Part shown: one piece after another, positions 1-8,366 of the stretch
Numbering within the stretch: the first letter of the stretch is position 1
Layout of the letters: each line of letters begins with the position of its first letter
Assembly: GCF_000013565.1 (NCBI RefSeq)
Contig: NC_007802.1
Location: 2,666,001 to 2,730,000 of the forward strand
Length of the DNA stretch: 64,000 bases
Reading direction: 5' to 3'
Source: Jannaschia sp. CCS1
Lineage (GTDB): Bacteria > Pseudomonadota > Alphaproteobacteria > Rhodobacterales > Rhodobacteraceae
Program-made: the position numbers and the translations under genes
Notes under the pieces: model-generated
The model's input: the letters and a program-made list of their open reading frames with translations, nothing else
Told to the model about the DNA's origin: nothing
The model's database searches: none

Positions 1-257
1 TCGAGCCCTTCGCCCTGCCCCGCCAGAAGCCACATCATCGACACGCCCAGAATGCCCGCCAAGGTGCCGAGTTTATTGGCCCTCGGCTCAGACTGGTCCT
101 GCTCCCACGCGCGGATCGTCTTGACCCGCACGCCCAGGCGCTTGGCCAATTCCGGCTGCGACAGGCCCGCCGCTTCCCGTGCGCCGGTGACGCGGTCGCC
201 GAAGGTCGTGGTCTCTGCATCGAACCATGTGGTCCCGTCGTGTGCCTGGTCTTCCAT
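1..257 (-). CDS. XRE-family helix-turn-helix regulator (partial, runs off the left edge)
   Basis: The start codon and first 85 residues are visible; the C-terminus lies beyond the window. A Cro/CI-type helix-turn-helix occupies about residues 23-77, with the segments GLSQPELAKRLGV and TIRAWEQ typical of the recognition region, so this is a DNA-binding repressor or antitoxin-like regulator. The start at 257 is supported by GGAGG about nine bases upstream. It is divergent from the aminotransferase gene. Its target cannot be told from the sequence. Confidence 0.85.
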   Translation of the reverse strand, partial: MEDQAHDGTTWFDAETTTFGDRVTGAREAAGLSQPELAKRLGVRVKTIRAWEQDQSEPRANKLGTLAGILGVSMMWLLAGQGEGL

Positions 258-325
258 CGGAATGTCCCTCCTAGAGGTTGATCGCGCCTGAAGGCCGCTC
301 TATGCAACCCCTACACGTAATATAG

Positions 326-1567
<1,242 letters not shown>

Positions 1568-1593
1568 ACCGTCCGATACGATGAGTTTAACGG

Positions 1594-1619
1594 GCGTCCC
1601 ACTTGGGGCGCTCTTTTTT
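1594..1619 (+). terminator. Rho-independent terminator after the aminotransferase gene
   Basis: A seven-base stem (GCGTCCC / GGGGCGC, one G-U pair) closes an ACTT loop and runs straight into a T-rich tract ending in TTTTTT. It lies 26 bases after the aminotransferase stop and just before the convergent membrane-protein stop. Confidence 0.85.
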
Positions 1620-1621
1620 CG

Positions 1622-2023
1622 TTACGCAAATGCGGGCGCAGGTGCGCGTATCAGGCCCCAGATCAGTGTCGCGGCAATGGCTCCGAACAACACCCATTGC
1701 AGCATCGCGCCGACGGTCCCCAAAAGGACGATCCCAATCCCGAGGAACAGCGCGACGAAGGCCAAGGTCACGGCCAGAATGGTCACTATCAAGGCCCGGC
1801 TCCCGTCGCGCGCGGTCCACAACAACGCAACGCCGAAGATCACGAACAGCGCCGTCAGAGCATGCCAGATCACTGCTGATATGGCGCGGATAAACGGGTG
1901 CAAATCGCTCGCCTGAATGGGCGCATTGATCTCAGGTCCGCCCATGAACGCGTGAATAGCGGCTGTGGCAATATACAGGCCACCTGAAGCCACGATCGGA
2001 ATGTTAACAGAAGACATTTGCAT
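1622..2023 (-). CDS. Small four-helix membrane protein of unknown function
   Basis: 133 residues with about four hydrophobic segments: residues 8-24, 45-65, 75-100 and 105-125. It is an integral inner-membrane protein without recognisable catalytic residues. The start at 2023 follows AAAGGGG; a second ATG two codons later is possible. It is divergent from a TetR gene across an 83-base gap with two nearly identical palindromes, so it is probably the target of that regulator. Members of such pairs sometimes modulate membrane stress or efflux, but nothing here proves that. Function unknown. Confidence 0.7.
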   Translation of the reverse strand: MQMSSVNIPIVASGGLYIATAAIHAFMGGPEINAPIQASDLHPFIRAISAVIWHALTALFVIFGVALLWTARDGSRALIVTILAVTLAFVALFLGIGIVLLGTVGAMLQWVLFGAIAATLIWGLIRAPAPAFA

Positions 2024-2046
2024 CGGATCCCCTTTCGAATTGATTC

Positions 2047-2062
2047 CATACGCCACCGTATG
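2047..2062. promoter_or_regulatory. Operator-like palindrome 1 (TetR site)
   Basis: CATACG-CCAC-CGTATG, a perfect six-base inverted repeat, 24 bases upstream of the membrane-protein start. Fourteen of its 16 bases recur in the second site 36 bases away, centre to centre. This is the expected layout for autoregulation of a divergent TetR pair. Confidence 0.75.
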
Positions 2063-2083
2063 TTGAAAGAATTGCATAGCACA

Positions 2084-2097
2084 ATACGCAACCGTAT
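2084..2097. promoter_or_regulatory. Operator-like palindrome 2 (TetR site)
   Basis: ATACG-CAAC-CGTAT, a five-base inverted repeat that ends nine bases before the TetR start codon. It is a near copy of the palindrome at 2047-2062 and would overlap the regulator's own promoter or transcription start. Confidence 0.72.
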
Positions 2098-2106
2098 GGT
2101 CGACGA

Positions 2107-2646
2107 ATGACAAATCGCCTCACCCCCGATGATTGGATCGCCGCAGGCTTTCGCGCTCTGTCCGAAAGCGGACCAGAAGCCTTGAAGGCCGAGGCCCTGG
2201 CCCGGCGTTTGCAGACAACCAAGGGCAGTTTTTATTGGCACTTCAAGGACGTGCCCACGTTTCAGTCCGCGATGCTCGACCTTTGGCAGGACAAGGCCTT
2301 CTCCGCCATCGTGGCCGAGCTTGAGGGTATACCCGCGCCAATCGATAAGCTGCGTCAACTGGCTACGATTGCCAACGATGGTGCCCCGGATCGGTTTGGC
2401 GGTTTGCTGATCGAGCCCGCGATACGCGCCTGGTCGCTGAGGGACGCGCGGGCGGCGGCTGCTGTCGAGACTATCGACACAGCGAGGATCGCGTACCTGG
2501 CCAACCTGATGCAAGCCATTGGCAAACCGCGATCTCTTGCGATGCTGTTTTATGGTGCCTTTGTCGGGCTCGATGATCTGCAAGCGCGGGGACGTCCTGA
2601 TACGGCGGGCGCGCTGAGTGATCTGGTGGAGAGGATCATCGCCTGA
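2107..2646 (+). CDS. TetR/AcrR-family transcriptional regulator
   Basis: A 179-residue protein with an N-terminal TetR DNA-binding domain (residues about 6-52). The helix-turn-helix reads LARRLQTTKGSFYWHFKD, where SFYWHF is the hallmark recognition-helix motif. The C-terminal ligand domain is short and poorly conserved, so the inducer is unknown. It is divergent from the small membrane protein and is preceded by two matched palindromes. The likely role is repression of itself and that gene (inference). Confidence 0.9.
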   Translation: MTNRLTPDDWIAAGFRALSESGPEALKAEALARRLQTTKGSFYWHFKDVPTFQSAMLDLWQDKAFSAIVAELEGIPAPIDKLRQLATIANDGAPDRFGGLLIEPAIRAWSLRDARAAAAVETIDTARIAYLANLMQAIGKPRSLAMLFYGAFVGLDDLQARGRPDTAGALSDLVERIIA

Positions 2647-2691
2647 TCTATGGCGCTTGTCTCGGGTCAGGCCAAGCGATAGGCCAACCCC

Positions 2692-3450
2692 ATGCCCCGC
2701 GCTCGCCTGATTGACCATCTGATCCTGATCCTCGGCTGCGTGCTAATGCTCGGGCCGCCCGCGCTGTTGCTGGTGAAGGGGTTTTCGCCATCGGCCCTTG
2801 CGACGCTCATGGAGCCGGTTCCGCCCAGACCCGACCTTATGCAACTGCTGACCACATCGTTGATCATCGCCGTGGGCGTCGCGCTGGTGAAGACCGTGAC
2901 TTCGCTTCTGGCGGCCTTTGCGCTGGTGTTTTTTCGGGTTCCGGGGGCGGGTGTCCTGTTTGCCCTGCTGCTTCTGCCGCTCTTCCTGCCCATCGAATCG
3001 CGGATCATGCCGACCATGCTGGTGACCGACACTATGGGCCTCCTGAACACCTATACCGGGCTGATCCTGCCGGTGACCGCCACCGGCTTGGGCACGCTGA
3101 TCCTGCGCCAACAACTCAAGCAGCTCCCACCGGAAGTGATCGAGGCCGCACGGCTGGACGGGGCGGGTCCTTGGCGGGTCTTTTGCGATTTCATCGTGCC
3201 CCTCAGCCTGCCGATCATTGCGGCGCTTCTGGCGTTCTTCTTCGTGCTGGGATGGAACCAGTACCTCTGGCCGCTGATCGCCAACCCCTCCGCGCCGGAG
3301 CGCGCCACCGTGGTCAGCGGCATCACGTTGCTGAACGTGGGATCCCAGGCCTCACTGACCCTTGCCGTCGTCGCGATGCTGCCGCCGCTGGTGGTCTTCG
3401 CCATTGCGCAGCGCTGGATTGCCAAGGGGCTCGCGCCGATCCGTGCCTGA
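2692..3450 (+). CDS. ABC sugar/polyol transporter inner-membrane permease, MalG/UgpE-like (orphan)
   Basis: 252 residues with about six membrane segments. The cytoplasmic EAA loop at about residues 145-165 reads EAARLDGAGPWRVF, the coupling helix that contacts the ATPase. The fold and length match the second permease of carbohydrate or glycerol-3-phosphate importers, closest in feel to UgpE. No binding protein, partner permease or ATPase gene is adjacent. Either the rest of the system is elsewhere or this is a remnant. The frame is intact and shows no sign of decay. Confidence 0.85.
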   Translation: MPRARLIDHLILILGCVLMLGPPALLLVKGFSPSALATLMEPVPPRPDLMQLLTTSLIIAVGVALVKTVTSLLAAFALVFFRVPGAGVLFALLLLPLFLPIESRIMPTMLVTDTMGLLNTYTGLILPVTATGLGTLILRQQLKQLPPEVIEAARLDGAGPWRVFCDFIVPLSLPIIAALLAFFFVLGWNQYLWPLIANPSAPERATVVSGITLLNVGSQASLTLAVVAMLPPLVVFAIAQRWIAKGLAPIRA

Positions 3451-3527
3451 GGGGGCGAGGTCGTGCCAGTTTCCCCGTAGTTCTGCCGGTGCGCGCGCCG
3501 TAGGCTGGCCGTCAAAGGAGTACATCC

Positions 3528-4151
3528 ATGACCTCTCAAGCCGCCTTCTGGGACAAAGCTGCGTCCAAATACGCCACATCCGCGATTTCCGACATGGAGG
3601 GGTATCGCCATACGCTTGAGCGGACGCGGGCCCACCTGCGTCCAACCGACCGGGTGCTGGAACTGGGATGCGGTACAGCCTCCACAGCGCTGGATCTGGC
3701 CGATGACGTGGCCCATGTCACGGCGAGTGATATCTCGCCCGCGATGGTGGAGATCGGGCAGCAGAAGGTGGCGGAGGCCGGGGCCGAGAACATCACTGTG
3801 GTGACGTCGATCGCGGGCGACACAGACCTTGCCCAAGGCGCGCCCTATGATGTGGTCCTTGCGCTCAACCTGTTGCATTTGCTCCCAAACTAGGCCGAGG
3901 TGCTGTCCCGGATCCACAATATGCTGGAGCCCGGCGGGCTGTTTATCTCCAAAACGGCGTGTCTGGGGGAGCAGTGGTTCTTCAGGCCACTCGTGGGTCT
4001 CATGACGCTGGTTGGCAAGGCACCCCACGTTCTGCACCAGCGTCAGAGCGCCCTGCGCGCCGCGATCCTCGGCGCGGGATTTGAGGTTGTGGAAGAGCTC
4101 AGCCAACCCGGCACGCCGCCGCGCCTCTACATGGTTGCCAGACGTCTCTAG
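3528..4151 (+). pseudogene. Class I SAM-dependent methyltransferase interrupted by an in-frame TAG
   Basis: The reading frame starts at 3528 behind AAAGGAG and carries SAM motif I, VLELGCGTASTAL, near residues 43-55. A TAG at 3891-3893 stops it after 121 residues, at the end of the strand-5 motif ALNLLHLLPN. The same frame then continues for 85 codons with the expected downstream part (MLEPGGLFISKT and a C-terminal GFEVVEELS) up to 4151. With the TAG read as an amino acid the product is about 207 residues, a normal size for this family. One base change (for example TTG to TAG) explains it, so this is a recent nonsense mutation or a sequencing error. The substrate is unknown. Confidence 0.85.
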
Positions 4152-4223
4152 GCCCCCGGCCTTGACGCGATCCCGAATTGCCGGGACAGTCATGGGCACA
4201 CGCCCCCGGAGCACACCGCAACG

Positions 4224-4640
4224 ATGACTGAATTGCCCGAATATTACTTCCGTATTCGCGAGAATGGGGCAGCCGTGTTCCAGGTCTCCACCGAGAACCG
4301 CCAGCGCCGGATCGAAATGGATGAGATCGCTGTCGTCAACATCCGCAACGGCAACGTCAAACCCCATGGCGACCATGTGCTGAGCGCAGAGGACACCGCC
4401 GTCATCGAAGAGTGGATGGAGGAGCGGCGCGCCGTGTTGGCGGACCGGGATATCGACGACATCCACCGCGCAGTGGACTACCTCAACCTCACGACGCACT
4501 GGGCCCAGAGCCGCGCCAGCGACGAGGATCTTGACGACGTCACCGACCGTCTGCTGCTGGCCATGCACGACTTGCGCAGCGTGCTGGTGCGCAAAAAGGC
4601 GGACCGGATCATGGCACCGGCAAGGGCGGATGATGCTTGA
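4224..4640 (+). CDS. Conserved hypothetical protein, 138 residues
   Basis: A soluble, acidic protein with no signal peptide or membrane segment. The N-terminal part (residues about 7-50) looks like beta strands, with ENGAAVFQV and IAVVNIRNGNVK. The rest is predicted helical and charged, ending in RKKADRIM. Codon use and composition match the neighbours, so I treat it as a real gene. I do not recognise the family. It stands alone after the broken methyltransferase gene. Confidence 0.65.
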   Translation: MTELPEYYFRIRENGAAVFQVSTENRQRRIEMDEIAVVNIRNGNVKPHGDHVLSAEDTAVIEEWMEERRAVLADRDIDDIHRAVDYLNLTTHWAQSRASDEDLDDVTDRLLLAMHDLRSVLVRKKADRIMAPARADDA

Positions 4641-4682
4641 AGTTGTGCTTTAACGTCGATCCGCAAATCGTTGAATATAAAT

Positions 4683-6071
4683 CTATTGTTCGGTTAGAAT
4701 ATAGTCGATCTGGCCAGATACGGGCTGGATCATCTCACGGCAATTCCCCGGTCCATCGGTCGCCATCCAGATGTGGCCGGGATCGGTGTTGAAGCTCACC
4801 ACCTCGCCCGCATTCAGGCCACCCTGATCAAGGGGCACGCCATCGGCTCCGATCCACGACAGACCACGGAAGACCCCGCTTTGATTGCGAAAGGTCAGAA
4901 CCATTGGCTGCCCGGTATCAGCCGACACCACCTGCCCCAGAGCGTCACAGGACACGGATCCACCTTGCTCACCCGCCGGTGCGCCGGGGCTGGTGCCGCC
5001 TTCTGGTGTCAGGTCCCCGATCTGGTCGCAATCGGTCAGAAACGGCCCCAGAGTGCCCGGCCCGTCACCTGTCAGTACAAAGCCATCGCGACCGCCCACG
5101 CGTTCAAACTGCACAATCTCATCGCCGGCGATCACCTGCCATGCGGGGTCGGAGGGGGCCAACACCACCTCGATCCCCAGAATGCCAAGCTCTGCCTCCG
5201 TGCCGACGACACTGCCATCCACATCCACGGACCTGCCATCGCTGGACCGGATGCGCAGGGTGGCGGGCGCGTGCTCAACCAGTCCTTCGACATCTGCACT
5301 GACTTGCAACGCGACCAACGGCCCCTGGGCCCCAATGTTGCACTCCCCCACGATAAGCACGTCATCGGTCTGCGGCACCCCGTAGCGCACATTCAGGATG
5401 GTTTGGAACACATCGTCGCGGATATCGGTAAACCGCGCCCAATCATGGCCTGAGATCGCTGGTCCGAAATCAGGCACGGGACCGGACAATGGTGCCAAGG
5501 CGGAGCCGGACGAAGGCTGTCGTTGCAACGCGCCGCCGGGGGCCACGCCGCTGCAATGGGCATCGAATTCGCCAACATAGGCGCGGTTCGCGGACAGATC
5601 GAACGCCGTGATGAAATCGTCCAATCCGGTCACCCCGTAGGTCACGATATCTGACGTGGCCAGCATCTGCATTTCGAGGCCGCCCGCCAGGACCAGTATT
5701 TCCACCCCGCCGACCGGGTCGGGGCCTGCGTCGCGCACCTCACCGGTCATGTTGAACGTTGCGCCGGACGACCCCGACAGGGTGAACGGCACCGTGTCCC
5801 AGTTTTGGGCAGCCCCCGCGAAACTCTCAAACCGGATGGCAATCTCGCCGCCGTCGATCTCCCCCAGACAGGTGGCCCAGATCAGGCCCCGGGGCAGACC
5901 GGTCTCGGACCGCACATTCAGGGCTGGGTCTTGCGTGGCGATCAGATTCAGGCGCGAGTTCTCGGGGTAAAACCCAAATTCAGCATCATAGACCCAGGTA
6001 AACGCTTCCTGTGCGGTCAAAGGCGCCGCGAGGCACGCTAGAACGGACAGGGCAAAGGTGGGCAATCGCAT
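4683..6071 (-). CDS. Secreted multidomain protein with a C-terminal VHL-beta-like domain
   Basis: 462 residues with a signal peptide ending at about LAAPLTAQ (residue 21). Two related domains of about 150 residues follow (roughly 22-175 and 195-350), each ending in an F/L-x-DC-like segment. The last 85 residues (LTFRNQSG, RGLSWIGADG, GEVVSFNT, GHIWMATD) follow the order of the von Hippel-Lindau beta domain: N-rS, lyWid-dG, pG, nT and ghpWlatD. The start at 6071 is chosen because AGGAG lies nine bases before this ATG; an upstream TTG would sit on the ribosome site. It is expected in the periplasm or outside the cell. Function unknown; the VHL assignment rests on motif order only. Confidence 0.78.
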   Translation of the reverse strand: MRLPTFALSVLACLAAPLTAQEAFTWVYDAEFGFYPENSRLNLIATQDPALNVRSETGLPRGLIWATCLGEIDGGEIAIRFESFAGAAQNWDTVPFTLSGSSGATFNMTGEVRDAGPDPVGGVEILVLAGGLEMQMLATSDIVTYGVTGLDDFITAFDLSANRAYVGEFDAHCSGVAPGGALQRQPSSGSALAPLSGPVPDFGPAISGHDWARFTDIRDDVFQTILNVRYGVPQTDDVLIVGECNIGAQGPLVALQVSADVEGLVEHAPATLRIRSSDGRSVDVDGSVVGTEAELGILGIEVVLAPSDPAWQVIAGDEIVQFERVGGRDGFVLTGDGPGTLGPFLTDCDQIGDLTPEGGTSPGAPAGEQGGSVSCDALGQVVSADTGQPMVLTFRNQSGVFRGLSWIGADGVPLDQGGLNAGEVVSFNTDPGHIWMATDGPGNCREMIQPVSGQIDYILTEQ

Positions 6072-6158
6072 GGCGGGCAACTCCTAAAAAAACGTATCTC
6101 AATGCGGTAAGATTCCCGTGCACGACCCCCTACTGCAAGCGCTGGTTTCCCTGCCCTG

Positions 6159-6569
6159 TCACGCTGGTTTGCAGGTAAACCGTGTCGTCAGGGTCATGTG
6201 CTTTCGCGGGCCGGTGACGTGCCAGACAGTAGTAAAGGCGTCCAGGCCGGTGAAAGCGTAGCGCACGCGGTAGGTGTCAGGCGGGCAGTCGTGCAGCGCC
6301 TCCTGCCCCGGCGCAGGGACGATGTGGAACGGGCGGGCGTCGTCAAAAAAGACGGCGATCCCCTCGCCCTGCGCGCGCCAGAGGTAGCGCCGCGTGGCCT
6401 GCATCGGAGACGCGCTGCCATAGTGCAGCACGCCAACCTCGGTCTGGACCAGACCGTTTGCGTCGGGTGACCAGATGGCCTCTCCCTCGAACCGCCCGGT
6501 CAGATCGGCGCGATGATCCTCGATCACCCGCTCCACGCTCCAACGGCCCCTGAGGTCGTCCAGCCGCAT
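6159..6569 (-). CDS. DUF6314 family protein
   Basis: 136 residues. It begins LRGRWSVERVIEDHRA and contains YLWRAQGEGIAVFFDDARPFH and a terminal TRF, which I recognise as the DUF6314 pattern: a lipocalin-like small beta barrel of unknown function common in Rhodobacteraceae. There is no signal peptide. The start ATG overlaps the stop of the small secreted protein gene upstream in a TGATG arrangement, so translation is probably coupled. Function unknown. Confidence 0.72.
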   Translation of the reverse strand: MRLDDLRGRWSVERVIEDHRADLTGRFEGEAIWSPDANGLVQTEVGVLHYGSASPMQATRRYLWRAQGEGIAVFFDDARPFHIVPAPGQEALHDCPPDTYRVRYAFTGLDAFTTVWHVTGPRKHMTLTTRFTCKPA

Positions 6570-6907
6570 CACGGCACCCGCGCGCCGGAGGTGGCATTGC
6601 CCCATTGGTCGACGAAGGTGATCCGGCCTGCGCCATCGGCTTGCACCGCGTAGCAATCCCATGTCGGCGCGGGCGGCCAAAGGCTGCAATATTGGTCGTT
6701 TTCCACCCGCCAAGATCCCCATGTGGGCTCCGCATGGGTGTATCGCGTCCGGCCAGACGCGAAGAAATGCTGGGTCGCGCCGTTGTCGTAGGTGACCGTG
6801 CGCTCTGTCAGGGCTGCTGTGATCCCGGCATCGTCCAATGCGATCAGCCCGTCGGCCCGCACCACACCTGTCAGGCCAAGCAAAATCACAACCGCCAGTC
6901 GTGTCAT
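6569..6907 (-). CDS. Small secreted hypothetical protein
   Basis: 112 residues. A signal peptide (RLAVVILLGLTGVVRA) is followed by a compact domain rich in aromatics with two cysteines (QYCSLWPP and WDCYAV), a likely disulfide. The last residues read FVDQWGNATSGARVP. GGGAG upstream supports the start at 6907. A larger open frame covers it on the same strand, but only this part has coding character. It overlaps the DUF6314 gene by one base and is divergent from purB. Function unknown. Confidence 0.7.
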   Translation of the reverse strand: MTRLAVVILLGLTGVVRADGLIALDDAGITAALTERTVTYDNGATQHFFASGRTRYTHAEPTWGSWRVENDQYCSLWPPAPTWDCYAVQADGAGRITFVDQWGNATSGARVP

Positions 6908-6985
6908 CGGGTTGCTCCCATCGCCCCAGGCCCGTATCAGCCGTTCCATATCAGACAGCGCCAAGTTCTCGCGAAAGGCAAGCCC

Positions 6986-8290
6986 ATGATCCCCCGCTAT
7001 TCCCGCCCCGAAATGGTCGCCATTTGGGAACCCGCCACCAAGTTCCGCATCTGGTACGAGATCGAGGCCCATGCCTGTGACGCGATGGCCGATCTGGGCG
7101 TGATCCCGCGTGAGAATGCCGAGGCCGTTTGGAAAGCCCGCGACGTCGAATTTGACGTGGCCCGTATTGATGAGATCGAGGCCGTCACCAAGCATGACGT
7201 GATCGCCTTCCTTACCCATCTGGCCGAACATGTGGGGGCGGAAGAAGCCCGTTTCGTCCATCAGGGCATGACGTCCTCGGACGTGCTGGACACCTGCTTC
7301 AACGTCCAACTGGTGCGCGCGGCCGATACCCTTCTGGCGGATCTGGACAAGCTGCTGGCCGCGCTGAAACGGCGCGCGATGGAGCATAAGATGACCGTGC
7401 GCGTGGGCCGGTCCCACGGCATCCATGCAGAGCCCACGACAATGGGCCTGACGTTTGCGCGCTTCTATGCGGAGATGGATCGCAATCGCACGCGCATGGC
7501 CATGGCCCGCGATGAGGTCGCAACCGGCGCGATCTCCGGTGCGGTGGGGACATTCGCCAATATCGACCCGGCGGTGGAGGCCCATGTCTGCGAAAAACTT
7601 GGCCTGTCGCCGGAGCCGATTTCCACCCAGGTCATCCCCCGCGACCGCCACGCGATGTTCTTCGCAACCCTGGGCGTGATCGCATCGTCGATTGAAAACG
7701 TCGCCACGGAAATCCGCCATATGCAGCGCACGGAGGTGCTGGAGGGCGCGGAGTTCTTCTCCATCGGGCAGAAGGGCTCCTCCGCGATGCCCCATAAGAA
7801 AAACCCGGTTCTGACGGAGAACCTGACCGGGCTGGCGCGTCTGGTGCGCATGTCTGTTGTGCCCGCGATGGAGAATGTGGCGCTCTGGCATGAGCGGGAT
7901 ATCTCTCATTCGTCGGTGGAGCGCGCGATTGGGCCCGATGCCACGGTGACCCTTGATTTCGCGTTGAACCGCCTGACGGGTGTCGTGGACAAGATGCTGA
8001 TCTTCCCCGACAACATGATGGACAACATGAACAAATATCCCGGCCTGGTGATGTCCCAGCGGGTGCTTCTGGCCCTGACGCAGGCGGGCGTGTCGCGCGA
8101 GGATGCATACGCCATGGTGCAGCGTAACGCTTTGAAAGTCTGGGAGGAGCGGACGGATTTTCGTGAGGAATTGCTGGCCGATACGGAGGTTGTTGCAGCG
8201 CTTGGCGTCGACGGGATCGACGAGAAATTCGACCTCGGCTACCACACCAAACACGTCGATACGATCTTCGCGCGGGTTTTCGGAGACTGA
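6986..8290 (+). CDS. purB: Adenylosuccinate lyase
   Basis: 434 residues, the usual bacterial length. PurB cleaves SAICAR to AICAR and adenylosuccinate to AMP in purine synthesis. The fumarase/aspartase superfamily signature SSAMPHKKNP is present near residue 265, along with the active-site histidine regions VGRSHGIHAEP and HQGMTSSDV. The N-terminus IPRYSRPEMVAIW is typical of the family. The start at 6986 is chosen over upstream in-frame codons because of this match and the AAAGG nearby. It is cytoplasmic and expected to be essential. Confidence 0.96.
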   Translation: MIPRYSRPEMVAIWEPATKFRIWYEIEAHACDAMADLGVIPRENAEAVWKARDVEFDVARIDEIEAVTKHDVIAFLTHLAEHVGAEEARFVHQGMTSSDVLDTCFNVQLVRAADTLLADLDKLLAALKRRAMEHKMTVRVGRSHGIHAEPTTMGLTFARFYAEMDRNRTRMAMARDEVATGAISGAVGTFANIDPAVEAHVCEKLGLSPEPISTQVIPRDRHAMFFATLGVIASSIENVATEIRHMQRTEVLEGAEFFSIGQKGSSAMPHKKNPVLTENLTGLARLVRMSVVPAMENVALWHERDISHSSVERAIGPDATVTLDFALNRLTGVVDKMLIFPDNMMDNMNKYPGLVMSQRVLLALTQAGVSREDAYAMVQRNALKVWEERTDFREELLADTEVVAALGVDGIDEKFDLGYHTKHVDTIFARVFGD

Positions 8291-8366
8291 CCATCCCACG
8301 AGCTGCGCTAACGGATCCTTAATTATTTGGCCCTATCCCATCAGGACGTGATGAGAAAGGGTTCGC

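Noticed and set aside
3891-3893. The TAG in the methyltransferase gene as a recoded pyrrolysine codon
   Set aside because: Pyrrolysine occurs in methylamine methyltransferases of a different fold, and no pyl genes are in the window. A nonsense mutation or sequencing error is simpler.
6569-8299. Very long open frames antisense to good genes (for example over purB; also 311-1357, 3051-4568 and 9279-10682 on the minus strand)
   Set aside because: They lie opposite genes with clear family motifs, lack ribosome sites and have shadow-like Arg/His/Gly-rich composition. GC-rich DNA produces such frames by chance.
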